A stretch of 64,000 nucleotides of DNA from Pseudomonas sp. S35 (GTDB taxonomy: Bacteria; Pseudomonadota; Gammaproteobacteria; Pseudomonadales; Pseudomonadaceae): the NCBI RefSeq assembly GCF_009866765.1, contig NZ_CP019431.1, positions 5,022,001 to 5,086,000 of the forward strand, written 5' to 3'. Positions 44,182 through 53,822 of the stretch are shown here, in pieces. The translations under genes and the position numbers were made by a program. The notes beneath the pieces are model-generated. The model searched no databases and was not told the origin of the DNA. It saw only the letters and a program-made list of their open reading frames with translations. Each line of letters begins with the position of its first letter. Positions within the stretch are counted from its first letter, which is position 1.

Positions 44182-44212
44182 GATTCAGGTCCTCGAAAAG
44201 GGGGATGAAAAA

Positions 44213-44249
44213 ATGGCGCAAACCGCAGGAATTCTGTTGCTTGCGCCAT
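44213..44249. promoter_or_regulatory. Hairpin between aotJ and aotQ
   Basis: TGGCGCAA and TTGCGCCA can pair around a 21-nt loop between the binding-protein and permease genes. Such stems commonly raise the level of the binding-protein mRNA relative to downstream genes. Confidence 0.5.
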
Positions 44250-44272
44250 TTAGGGCAGATCGCTGCGACGAT

Positions 44273-45058
44273 TTACTTGGCGTCAGCGCCGTAAATATCG
44301 AAGTCGAAGTACTTGTCCTGGATTTTCTTGTATTCGCCGTTGGCACGGATTGCGGCAATGGCTGCGTTGATGCGGTCGAGGTTTTCCTTGTCGCCTTTGC
44401 GTACGGCGATGCCGATGCCGTCACCGAAGTACTTGGCGTCGGTGAACTGTGGGCCCACGAACGCGTAGCCTTTACCGGCTGGCGTCTTCAGGAAGCCGTC
44501 TTGCAGCAGGGTGGCGTCGGCCACGGTGCCGTCGAGGCGACCGGCTTCCACGTCCAGGTAGATTTCGTTCTGCGAGCTGTAAGGCACAACCGTGGCGCCT
44601 TTAGGAGCCAAGACTTCCTTGGCGAAACGATCGTGGATCGAACCGCGTTGCACACCGATCTTCTTGCCCTTCAATTCATCCAGGCTGTCGCTGACGGCGG
44701 TGCCTTCCTTCATCACCAGTTGAGCTGGGCTGAGGTAGTAACGGTTGGTGAAGTCCACGGACTTCTTGCGGTCTTCCGTGATGGACATGGACGACAGGAT
44801 CGCGTCGATCTTGCGCACTTTGAGCGCAGGGATCAGGCCGTCGAACTCTTGCTCGACCCAGGTGCACTTGACCTTCATCTCTTCGCACAGGGCGTTGCCG
44901 ATGTCGTAGTCAAAACCGACGATGCTGCCATCCGGTGCCTTGGAGGCAAACGGAGGGTAGGCCGCTTCGATACCAATTTTCAGGGGCTTGCCTTCAGCGA
45001 AAGCCTGCATGGACAACACGGACAGCGCCAGGGCGCCCAACAGCACGAGTTTCTTCAT
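44273..45058 (-). CDS. aotJ: Arginine/ornithine periplasmic binding protein
   Basis: Periplasmic receptor of the aot importer. The ATG at 45058 gives a signal peptide [23 protein letters not shown] with cleavage after AFA; 261 aa in all. The SBP_bac_3 fold is shown by [35 protein letters not shown] and [12 protein letters not shown]. It is the first gene of aotJQMOP-argR. One ArgR half-site lies about 158 bp upstream. Confidence 0.95.
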   Translation of the reverse strand: MKKLVLLGALALSVLSMQAFAEGKPLKIGIEAAYPPFASKAPDGSIVGFDYDIGNALCEEMKVKCTWVEQEFDGLIPALKVRKIDAILSSMSITEDRKKSVDFTNRYYLSPAQLVMKEGTAVSDSLDELKGKKIGVQRGSIHDRFAKEVLAPKGATVVPYSSQNEIYLDVEAGRLDGTVADATLLQDGFLKTPAGKGYAFVGPQFTDAKYFGDGIGIAVRKGDKENLDRINAAIAAIRANGEYKKIQDKYFDFDIYGADAK

Positions 45059-45215
45059 CTTGGGACTCCATCGGTATAGGGCAAAACAGCAGTATGAGCC
45101 ATGGCCCACGATGCGGCGAAGGTGAAACCGAATAGCGGTACTTCGTCCTACACCAGTTGACGCTGGAGACGACGAGCGAGTGATCGGCATTCTAACGACA
45201 GGCCGGAAGCCGATA

Positions 45216-45231
45216 TTTCCTCAATGCGACA
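45216..45231 (-). promoter_or_regulatory. ArgR half-site upstream of aotJ
   Basis: On the minus strand TGTCGC-N8-AA, the same pattern and orientation as the two sites before aruC. I could not read a second half-site here. Confidence 0.6.
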
Positions 45232-45538
45232 ACAATTTACAGAAGCACTGAGAAAGCGGTTTCAGCACATTGACAGCCCCTGGATTTTATGCAGAGACAA
45301 AAGACATTAAACCTGTAGATGCTGCAAATTGCGGGCCTATTATTCGCAAACCCTTCTGGGACGGCAAGTCTGGCGTTTAATCTTATTGCCGGGGGTGTCT
45401 AAAGCGCGGTTTTTCGGGGCATAAGCGTAGCCGTTTGCCTCATGTTTGGGCGATGGGTTACACATTTGTGCCGCTCGGTAACATTCAGAAACCTCCTATA
45501 CGATAAACCGATATTTATTTGACTGATGGAGATTCAAG

Positions 45539-45629
45539 TGTGGGAGGGGGCTTGCCCCCGGTTGCAGTGGGTCAGTCAACTCATCTATCGCTGAAACACC
45601 GCTATCGGGGGCAAGCCCCCTCCCACATT
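45539..45629. repeat. REP doublet upstream of the acsA terminator
   Basis: GTGTGGGAGGGGGCTTGCCC at the left and GGGGGCAAGCCCCCTCCCAC at the right, head to head around about 50 nt. The inner sequence (GTCAGTCAAC...CGCTGAAACACC) resembles that of the doublet at 28501. Confidence 0.88.
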
Positions 45630-45655
45630 GGATCTCCATTGGTTTCAAGACCCCA

Positions 45656-45691
45656 CAAAAAAGCCCTACCTGGCTTACACCAGATAGGGCT
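45656..45691 (-). terminator. Terminator of acsA
   Basis: AGCCCTA-C-CTGG pairs with CCAG-A-TAGGGCT (a one-base mismatch in the stem); T-run on the minus strand, 18 nt past the acsA stop. Confidence 0.82.
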
Positions 45692-45709
45692 CTGTCCTAC
45701 CAACCCGCC

Positions 45710-47665
<1,956 letters not shown>

Positions 47666-48062
47666 CTTTCTTACCTCGGTGACAATAGTTGTTTTTGTAT
47701 GCCCTGTTGTAGCCGGGGCGGCCCCATAGAACCATTCGACGATGGTAGTAACAAGCCCCTACAGATTGCCCTGGTATCGGCTGACAGGGCTCTGGGCCAA
47801 GGCCTGCACCGCTTTGGGCTGTGTGTGAAAAAACCTTTACCACCGGATTGTTACAAAAACCGCCAATAGTGTTTATCAAAAGCACGGGTATATGAATATA
47901 ACCCGTGGGCCTAAAATCAACTCCGTCAACACGACACTGTGATTAACAACGCAACAGCCCCCACGAAGGCAACGTTAATCCGAACTCACCCACCCTAAGT
48001 TACACACGCGGCCTCACAAGGGCCCCGTGACCCCTTTCGCCCTGAAGAAGGTAAGTAAAGAA
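47666..48062. other. Divergent intergenic region acsA / DUF2790 gene
   Basis: About 400 bp of promoter sequence. The only clear structure is an inverted repeat CACGGGT-N11-ACCCGTG at 47883-47907 in an otherwise AT-rich context. It could be an operator or a short hairpin. Confidence 0.5.
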
Positions 48063-48332
48063 ATGAAAGCTCTTGTAGTTATGGCCCTCAGCAGCTTGTG
48101 CGCCACCGCCGCCCTGGCCGACGAAGCCCCGACCGAGCTGGCCGGCCAGAACGCCCCGATTGTTGAGAATTACACCTACAGCACGCACTTGGACGTCGCC
48201 AAAGTATTGTCCATGAGTGAAGTTCCGAATGTATGTGAAGTTGTACCCGCGAAGATGGTATATGAAGATTCACAGGGCCAGCGTCATGTTCTTAATTATA
48301 AGATCATGGGCAACGGTTGCTCTAACGGTTAA
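48063..48332 (+). CDS. Small secreted DUF2790 protein
   Basis: 89 aa from the ATG at 48063, with GAAGGTAAG upstream. A signal peptide MKALVVMALSSLCATAALADE (cleavage after ALA) precedes the DUF2790 core: HLDVAKVLSMSEVPNVCEVVPAKMVYEDSQGQRHVLNYKIMGNGC, where two Cys (in NVCEV and GNGC) could form a disulfide. DUF2790 proteins are common in small paralogous families in Pseudomonas; the function is not established. It is monocistronic, and a 10-bp hairpin follows. Confidence 0.88.
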   Translation: MKALVVMALSSLCATAALADEAPTELAGQNAPIVENYTYSTHLDVAKVLSMSEVPNVCEVVPAKMVYEDSQGQRHVLNYKIMGNGCSNG

Positions 48333-48806
48333 CAACTTCTGAAGTTGGAGTCTTATTCGCCGCAAGAAATCGTTCTTGCGGCAAAGAGCTTGCCCCTCCT
48401 CCCTGCGTTGCAGCCCCTCGAAAAAAATCCCGCCGCTCGTCTCCCAGCCAACCCCAACAAAGCCGAGCCCTGGCTAGAAAAGCAGGCTTTTTGTCTGCAA
48501 TCCGTGACCATCCGTCACAACACAAACGCGTTTTTTTCCCTATAATGCGCGGGTAAATCGGGCCTGCAATATCCCTTTACACAGGGATGAAGAGCCAGAC
48601 CTTGAGCCTGCGCGGGAGCACGCACCTGTCGCTCCGCCCCTCAAGCCTCAAGCAGAGCACCCGTTACCCAATTCCGTTTAATGCCTGCGCGAGCTGTTGC
48701 AACAAACGATTCCTTAAGATCCACCGCGGCCCTAGGGCCGTGTGAACACCCAACCATCCGGTTTCACACGGGCACCTTTGAGCCCTCACGCAGGAGACGA
48801 CAAGTC
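48333..48806. promoter_or_regulatory. nrdB promoter and long structured leader
   Basis: After a hairpin (GCCGCAAGAA/TTCTTGCGGC, 48359-48382) a perfect TATAAT lies at 48541-48546. From there to the ATG is about 260 nt. The leader can fold several ways: ATCCC/GGGAT near 48572-48588, CGGCCC-TA-GGGCCG near 48727-48740 and GTGTGAA/TTTCACAC near 48740-48769. No leader peptide is convincing. Confidence 0.5.
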
Positions 48807-50057
48807 ATGCTGAGCTGGGACGAATTCGACAAAGAAGAAGAAGGCGAAGTAGCCGCCAAAGGCGCCAACGCCGGCCACGCCACCGAAGCCAACATGGACC
48901 GCCTCGACGGTGCCGGTGCCGCTGCTGCCATCGAAGCCCGTGCCGTCACCGCCAGTGACTCCGCCGCCATCGTGCGCGCCAAGGCTGCGTTGGACAAACT
49001 CGACGTCGCCGAAGGCCTCGCCGAGCTGGAGGGCTCCGCCGCCCGTGTCGCCGTTGACGAAAAGCGCATGATCAACTGCCGCGCCGACCTCAACCAACTC
49101 GTGCCCTTCAAGTACGACTGGGCCTGGCAGAAGTACCTCGACGGCTGCGCCAACCACTGGATGCCGCAAGAGGTCAACATGACCGCCGACATCGCCCTGT
49201 GGAAAAACCCCGAAGGCCTGACCGACGACGAGCGCCGCATCGTCATGCGTAACCTCGGCTTCTTCTCCACCGCCGACTCCCTGGTTGCCAACAACCTGGT
49301 GCTGGCCGTGTACCGCCTGATCACCAACCCGGAATGCCGCCAGTACATCCTGCGCCAGGCCTTCGAAGAGGCGATCCACACCCACGCCTACCAGTACTGC
49401 ATCGAATCGCTGGCCATGGATGAAGGCGAGATCTTCAACATGTACCACGAGATTCCGTCGGTCGCCAAAAAGGCAGCCTGGGGCCTGAAGTACACCCGCT
49501 CCATCTCCGATCCGAAGTTCGAAACCGGCACCGTCGAGACTGATAAAGAGCTGCTGCGCAACCTGGTCGCCTACTACTGCGTCCTGGAAGGCATCTTCTT
49601 CTATTGCGGCTTCACCCAGATCCTGTCCATGGGCCGCCGCAACAAAATGACCGGCGTGGCCGAGCAGTTCCAGTACATCCTGCGCGACGAGTCGATGCAC
49701 CTGAACTTCGGTATCGACGTGATCAACCAGATCAAAATCGAAAACCCACACCTGTGGGATGCCGAGATGAAGGAAGAAGCGACCCAGATGATTCTGCAAG
49801 GGACTCAGCTGGAGATTGAATACGCTCGCGATACCATGCCGCGCGGCGTGCTGGGCATGAACGCGGCGATGATGGAGGACTACCTCAAGTTCATCGCCAA
49901 CCGTCGCCTGTCGCAGATTGGCTTGAAGGAAGAGTATCCGGGGACGACCAACCCGTTCCCTTGGATGAGCGAGATCATGGACTTGAAGAAAGAGAAGAAT
50001 TTCTTTGAGACCCGTGTGATCGAGTACCAGACGGGTGGGGCATTGAGCTGGGATTGA
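48807..50057 (+). CDS. nrdB: Ribonucleoside-diphosphate reductase class Ia, beta subunit
   Basis: Supplies the tyrosyl radical for NrdA. ATG at 48807 ([18 protein letters not shown], 416 aa) has AGGAG upstream; the longer in-frame start at 48681 lacks family sequence. Diiron/radical residues are readable: the helix with [11 protein letters not shown] (Glu, His and radical Tyr), a Glu in the helix [11 protein letters not shown] and [10 protein letters not shown] (Glu, His). The N-terminal 75 residues are acidic and Ala-rich, a Pseudomonas-type extension. Its partner nrdA is about 43 kb away. Confidence 0.96.
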   Translation: MLSWDEFDKEEEGEVAAKGANAGHATEANMDRLDGAGAAAAIEARAVTASDSAAIVRAKAALDKLDVAEGLAELEGSAARVAVDEKRMINCRADLNQLVPFKYDWAWQKYLDGCANHWMPQEVNMTADIALWKNPEGLTDDERRIVMRNLGFFSTADSLVANNLVLAVYRLITNPECRQYILRQAFEEAIHTHAYQYCIESLAMDEGEIFNMYHEIPSVAKKAAWGLKYTRSISDPKFETGTVETDKELLRNLVAYYCVLEGIFFYCGFTQILSMGRRNKMTGVAEQFQYILRDESMHLNFGIDVINQIKIENPHLWDAEMKEEATQMILQGTQLEIEYARDTMPRGVLGMNAAMMEDYLKFIANRRLSQIGLKEEYPGTTNPFPWMSEIMDLKKEKNFFETRVIEYQTGGALSWD

Positions 50058-50078
50058 TTCCTGAGCCGACCATCACCA

Positions 50079-50107
50079 TAAAGCCCTGACCTGTTCAGGG
50101 CTTTTTT
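50079..50107 (+). terminator. Terminator of nrdB
   Basis: AAGCCCTGA/TTCAGGGCTT with a short loop and six T, 22 nt after the stop. Confidence 0.9.
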
Positions 50108-50293
50108 ATGCTCAGTGAACTGCCACTTCTTGAAGCACATCACGTCAGGCACCTCGCCCAGAAGGGTTCGGATCGCACCGCCAATGCTGTAGCCTTGTGC
50201 CCCAATTGCCATCAGCGTTGTCACCGGTCGAGTGACCGAGTGGCTTTCACCGAAGGGCTTTACGCCAAAATCGGAAGATTGGCACGGGAGTAG
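50108..50293 (+). pseudogene. HNH endonuclease remnant (C-terminal part)
   Basis: A 61-aa frame that begins inside the nrdB terminator region. EAHHVRHLAQKGSDRTANAV followed by ALCPNCHQRCH is the C-terminal half of an HNH nuclease: HH, N and the CPNCH-x3-H zinc part. The upstream half, including the first zinc Cys pair, is missing, and the ATG has no ribosome site of its own. Most likely a 5'-truncated remnant left by recombination at the nrdB terminator. A tiny functional HNH protein is possible but unlikely. Confidence 0.6.
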
Positions 50294-50352
50294 ACTCCTG
50301 CTGTCACACCTGATGCACACTCAAAAATACTAGATAGGACCGAGGCCAACCC

Positions 50353-51012
50353 GTGAACCCAGACATGCTCGAAGCCGGCCCCATCGACGCCAAAGTGCTT
50401 TCCGTCTTTGACTTCGACGGCACCCTGACCCACCACGACAGTTTCGTGCCCTTCCTCAAGTTTGCCTTTGGCCCCGGCGAGTTCTATGGCCGCATGGTCA
50501 AGCTGGCGGTGCCGGGGCTGCGCTTTTTGGTGCGGCAGATCAGCCGGGATGAGTTGAAGGCGCAGTTGATCCGCACCTTTATGACTGGGGTGGAGAAGGC
50601 GTGGGTGCAGCAGAAGGCCGAGGAGTATTGCCAGCGCAATTGGGCGCGGTTGATGCGCCCAGCGGGGGTGTTGTCGGTGGAGCAGGAGTTGGGCTCGGGC
50701 GCGGTGGTGACACTGTGTTCGGCGTCGCCGGCGTTGGTGTTGCAGCCGTTTGCCGATCGGCTTGGGATCAAGTTGATTGGCACTGAGCTTGAGGTGATCG
50801 ACGGGGTGTTGACCGGCAAGCTCACCGGGAATAACTGCCGGTGTGAGAACAAGGTGCTGCGGCTTGAGGCGGTGTACGGGGATTTGGGCGAGTATCGGCT
50901 CAGGGCCTGGGGCGATACGCGTGGGGATCGGGAGTTGCTGGCGGCAGCGCAGGATGCGCATTTTCGGCATTTTCATGCGAAGAAGAAAAAGCGGGCTCGG
51001 TTGCAGCGGTGA
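50353..51012 (+). CDS. HAD-IB family phosphatase
   Basis: 219 aa. The start is GTG at 50353 or ATG at 50365. HAD motif I is VFDFDGTLT (nucleophile Asp), motif II the Ser in VTLCSASPALVLQPFADRLG, and motif IV GDTRGD. The subclass IB helical cap lies between (about residues 40-110). It resembles phosphoserine phosphatase-like HAD enzymes of unknown substrate. The second half uses GGG/TTG-rich codons unlike the C-rich codons of nearby core genes, a sign of relaxed or foreign codon use. Confidence 0.85.
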   Translation: MNPDMLEAGPIDAKVLSVFDFDGTLTHHDSFVPFLKFAFGPGEFYGRMVKLAVPGLRFLVRQISRDELKAQLIRTFMTGVEKAWVQQKAEEYCQRNWARLMRPAGVLSVEQELGSGAVVTLCSASPALVLQPFADRLGIKLIGTELEVIDGVLTGKLTGNNCRCENKVLRLEAVYGDLGEYRLRAWGDTRGDRELLAAAQDAHFRHFHAKKKKRARLQR

Positions 51013-51140
51013 TGGGGGTAATTGGGATCGGCTGGAACACCGAGTCGATCACTTCGCAGCCCCGCTGGGGCTCGACAGTTCCCACATTTGGATCCGCGTG
51101 GTGCGTAAGCCGTATTCGGGACGGCGTTTTAACACGCCGC

Positions 51141-51539
51141 TTACACCCAATCTTCTACCCGCAAACCTGGCACGCGGTCGAACTCGCGCCGGTTGTTAGT
51201 GACCATAATCAGGCCCTGCGAACGGGCATGCCCAGCGATCATCTGGTCGTATGAACCTATCGGAGTACCAGCTCTCGCTAGCTCAGCACGAAGTTGGCCT
51301 GTGTGCATAGCGGCATCCTGGTCGTATTTCAAAACTTCCAGACGTGCTGCAAAGCCTTCGACATCAGCCAGGTTTCGCTCTGGGTTAGGTGATTTTTCCG
51401 CGCCGTAAATCAGCTCCATCAGGGTTACTGTACTGATAGCTAGTTGGCCATAGTGCTTTTTGAATGTTTCGCGCACCTGCTGGGGTCTGTTTTTGATTGT
51501 GAAGATACAGATGTTGGTATCGAGCATGAACTTGAGCAT
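51141..51539 (-). CDS. vapC: VapC-family PIN-domain ribonuclease toxin
   Basis: 132-aa PIN-domain RNase, expected to cleave initiator tRNA or rRNA when freed. Catalytic acids are visible: Asp in FMLDTNICIF, Glu in TVTLMELIYGAE and Asp in IGSYDQMIAGHAR, plus TNNRREF near the C-terminus. Its ATG shares one base with the vapB stop (TAATG). Typical VapC length, apparently intact. Confidence 0.92.
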   Translation of the reverse strand: MLKFMLDTNICIFTIKNRPQQVRETFKKHYGQLAISTVTLMELIYGAEKSPNPERNLADVEGFAARLEVLKYDQDAAMHTGQLRAELARAGTPIGSYDQMIAGHARSQGLIMVTNNRREFDRVPGLRVEDWV

Positions 51540-51769
51540 TAAAAAGATTCCCGCTCTTGGTCAGCAGGCTGATCCCGGTCGTTCATGAAGTCCGGCGTGA
51601 CACCCTCGCCATCGAACCAGCTGTCCCATGACTCACCGGCTGGGGTGATGATTCGGGCCCTACCGATTGAGACGACATCTACACGTTTTACGTCATCCGG
51701 CAGCGCAGCAGCCTTTGGCAAACGTACAGCTTGGCTGCGGTTGCTTTGAAATACAGAACCTTGGTCCAT
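51539..51769 (-). CDS. vapB: VapB antitoxin (AbrB-like)
   Basis: 76-aa antitoxin that neutralises VapC and represses the operon. The SpoVT/AbrB-type N-terminal fold is seen in SVFQSNRSQAVRLPKAAALP and RVDVVSIGRARIITP. The acidic C-terminal tail (DFMNDRDQPADQERESF) is the toxin-binding part. Cotranslated with vapC. Confidence 0.9.
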   Translation of the reverse strand: MDQGSVFQSNRSQAVRLPKAAALPDDVKRVDVVSIGRARIITPAGESWDSWFDGEGVTPDFMNDRDQPADQERESF

Positions 51770-51803
51770 AATGGCCTACCTCCAGTGGTCGTGTGATTAC
51801 GCA

Positions 51804-51831
51804 ACGCTACACCACCGAATGGATATGTCAA
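51804..51831 (-). promoter_or_regulatory. Probable vapBC promoter
   Basis: On the minus strand TTGACA (51831-51826) is followed after 16 nt by TAGCGT (51809-51804). GGATAT direct repeats at 51821 and 51834 could be a VapBC operator. Position fits, about 35 bp before vapB. Confidence 0.45.
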
Positions 51832-51975
51832 TGGGATATACATTTCGTTACTGGTCGAACGTTGATTTTCGACAAACCAAGCAGCTCGCGGTCTTCGTGA
51901 AACAGGCCCGTCATCCGCTGCGGTCGCGAAAATGGTAATGAGTGCTCAAATTCGTTAATAAATCCACTTCTCGCC

Positions 51976-52365
51976 TTGAAAACGCTAGCGATACGGGTTT
52001 ATAGCTACGCCACGGGCCCCATGGTCGGCATGGTGATTGCCGGGCACATGCCGTTGGCGCCGTTCCTGATTGCCAGCGCGATTGCCTTCAGCAGTGTGTT
52101 CCTGATGCTCGGTATCCTGCTGGCAACCGTGCTGTTCATTGCGGGGCCGATCGGCTTCAGCCAGGCAGACAGCCTGCTCACCTGGTGCCTGGCGATGTTC
52201 GTGTTCACCTTGGGTGAGATGATCATCTATCCCTCGGAGTACCTGTTCATCGACACCATTGCCCCAGATGCCCTGCGCGGCAGTTACTACGGCGCCCAGA
52301 ACCTGACGGCGGTGGGTGGCACCTTATGTTTCTTGAGTGGGCGGCGGGTTGCAGGTTCTTGCTGA
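51976..52365 (+). pseudogene. Truncated MFS transporter remnant
   Basis: About 129 codons from a TTG. The sequence reads as parts of a 12-helix transporter: SYATGPMVGMVIAGHMPLAP, then a helix ending LFIAG, then MFVFTLGEMIIYPSEYLFID and DALRGSYYGAQNLTAVGGT, which resembles the MdtH-type second half. Both ends are missing, and the frame ends abruptly in FLSGRRVAGSC. No start or ribosome site is seen. A decayed gene fragment, possibly with an internal deletion. Confidence 0.7.
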
Positions 52366-52419
52366 TATTTACGTGGGATCCCGCTATTAATAGCGAAACT
52401 TCTCACGGACCCGAGCCCC

Positions 52420-53367
52420 ATGAAATTCGACACGGCCTACAGCCTGAGTCTCGATGAAAAGCTGTCGATCTACGACGTACGAGAGCTGAATTTCGACGAA
52501 ACCGCTGTCTACGACTCTGAAAAGGACAGTTTCCTCTGTCCCAACGATGCGTGCCGAGGGGCGTTCGATACGGGCAATGCGTTGAGCACGTTCAATGCAA
52601 AAAACGTCAACTACGTGCGCACGCCGCATTTCAAGAACAAGACCAGCACCCGGCACATCGAAGGGTGCCGCTACGCCAGCACGCACAAGGGCGCTACCGA
52701 TGAAACCGACGACGAGCGCGAGGACCATTTCCCGTCGGAATTTTTACTGACTCGACGTACGTACCCGCGCAGCACGCCGGTGGCTGGTGCCGAGGCGCAG
52801 ATCCCACAGGAGCCCGCGAAAACTCCTTCAAGCCTCGCCAGCCCATCTGTCAGCAGCAGCGACACCACTGCGGATAAAACCAGCGTATTCGCCCACCCAG
52901 TGGAGTGCTTTGTGTCCAATATCGACGACAAGGACACGCTCAAGCGCATGCCGCTGAAAATCGGCGAGCACACCGCGACCTACTGGACGTTTTTCAAGAA
53001 GATCGAATACCTGCAAGACAACAAGGGCCTGATCTACTGGGGCAAGATCAAGGCGATCAAGGATTACACCAGCAGCTTTCGCATCGACTTCGAAAAGAAG
53101 GTATGGCTCGACAAGAAGCCCTACTCGGTCAATGTGTACCTGAATAAAAAACTGATCGAAAACTACCGCAAGCGCACGGCGTTCCTGGAGCAGATCAAGG
53201 CCGCGGTGAACAGTGAGCGGGCGCTGTATTGCTTCTTCTTCGGGGTGACTCCGCAGCTGAGGCACGTGCCCAGCAAGAAGAACCCCGAGCAGACCTTCGG
53301 CGTGTTCAGCGCGAATATCGAGAACCTGGATCACCTGATTATTCGGGAGGCGGCAGGGGTGGAATAA
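52420..53367 (+). CDS. Unrecognised protein with an N-terminal Cys/His cluster
   Basis: 315 aa; I do not recognise the family. Residues 35-85 hold C40, C45, H70, H79 and C83 (LCPNDACRG ... RTPHFKN ... RHIEGCRY), a spacing that suggests a zinc-binding module of the kind seen at the head of CoiA-like and other accessory proteins. A Ser/Thr/Pro linker follows (about 95-160). The C-terminal domain (about 165-315) is rich in Lys and aromatic residues (YWTFFKKIEYLQDNKGLIYW; ERALYCFFFGVTPQLRHVPS) and could be a nucleic-acid-binding or enzymatic beta fold. No signal peptide or membrane helix. The Shine-Dalgarno is weak. Confidence 0.72.
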   Translation: MKFDTAYSLSLDEKLSIYDVRELNFDETAVYDSEKDSFLCPNDACRGAFDTGNALSTFNAKNVNYVRTPHFKNKTSTRHIEGCRYASTHKGATDETDDEREDHFPSEFLLTRRTYPRSTPVAGAEAQIPQEPAKTPSSLASPSVSSSDTTADKTSVFAHPVECFVSNIDDKDTLKRMPLKIGEHTATYWTFFKKIEYLQDNKGLIYWGKIKAIKDYTSSFRIDFEKKVWLDKKPYSVNVYLNKKLIENYRKRTAFLEQIKAAVNSERALYCFFFGVTPQLRHVPSKKNPEQTFGVFSANIENLDHLIIREAAGVE

Positions 53368-53419
53368 GGGGTGGCAGAAATGCCGTCAAAAAAATCCAGT
53401 TGATGAGCGGTCAAAACAA

Positions 53420-53441
53420 CTGTACAAAAACACAGTATAGT
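53420..53441 (+). promoter_or_regulatory. LexA-like SOS box overlapping a -10 element
   Basis: CTGTACAAAAACACAG (53420-53435) has the LexA form CTG-N10-CAG with an A/T-rich centre. TATAGT (53436-53441) directly follows as a -10 hexamer. It is 33 bp upstream of the XRE-like gene. Confidence 0.55.
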
Positions 53442-53473
53442 TTGCCCTCCCCGTCGAACCCTGGAGAAACCCC

Positions 53474-53818
53474 ATGTCCTCCCTGGCAATGAGCTCTTTT
53501 GTAGAACAGCAGATCGTCCTGCACCAATTCACCACCCAACACAGCGTACAGGCCCGTGCAATGCTGGGTTGGAGCCGAGAAGAACTGGCTCGCCAGGCGG
53601 GCGTGGCGGTCGAGTCGGTTCAACGGTTTGAAGGCCAGGGCGACGTGGATGATCAAACCCGTTTGATCCTGGCGTTTCGGCTAGAAGCGGAAGGGCTGGT
53701 GTTTTTCCCAGGGTTTGCACCGGGATGGGGGATGAGCGCCCGCCGGTTCAACGCATCTCCTGTCGAACCCGCTGCGCGAGGCGTCATCTCCCAACTACGG
53801 TACCCAAGAACCGCGTGA
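53474..53818 (+). CDS. Small XRE-type helix-turn-helix regulator
   Basis: 114 aa with GGAGAAA before the ATG. The HTH is at about residues 25-75 (QARAMLGWSREELARQAGVAVESVQRFEGQGD), close to the usual XRE pattern. It ends in a short basic/aromatic tail (GLVFFPGFAPGWGMSARRF) like the small LexA-regulated or phage-derived regulators of Pseudomonas. Target unknown. The possible LexA box suggests DNA damage induction. Confidence 0.78.
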   Translation: MSSLAMSSFVEQQIVLHQFTTQHSVQARAMLGWSREELARQAGVAVESVQRFEGQGDVDDQTRLILAFRLEAEGLVFFPGFAPGWGMSARRFNASPVEPAARGVISQLRYPRTA

Positions 53819-53822
53819 TCGT

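Larger units (their letters stand above)
45059..45709. other. Intergenic region aotJ-acsA
   Basis: About 650 bp with the aotJ control region (ArgR half-site), an AT-rich part from 45230 to 45330 without features I can name, a REP doublet (45539-45629) and the acsA terminator (45656-45691). No open frame looks like a gene. Confidence 0.6.
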
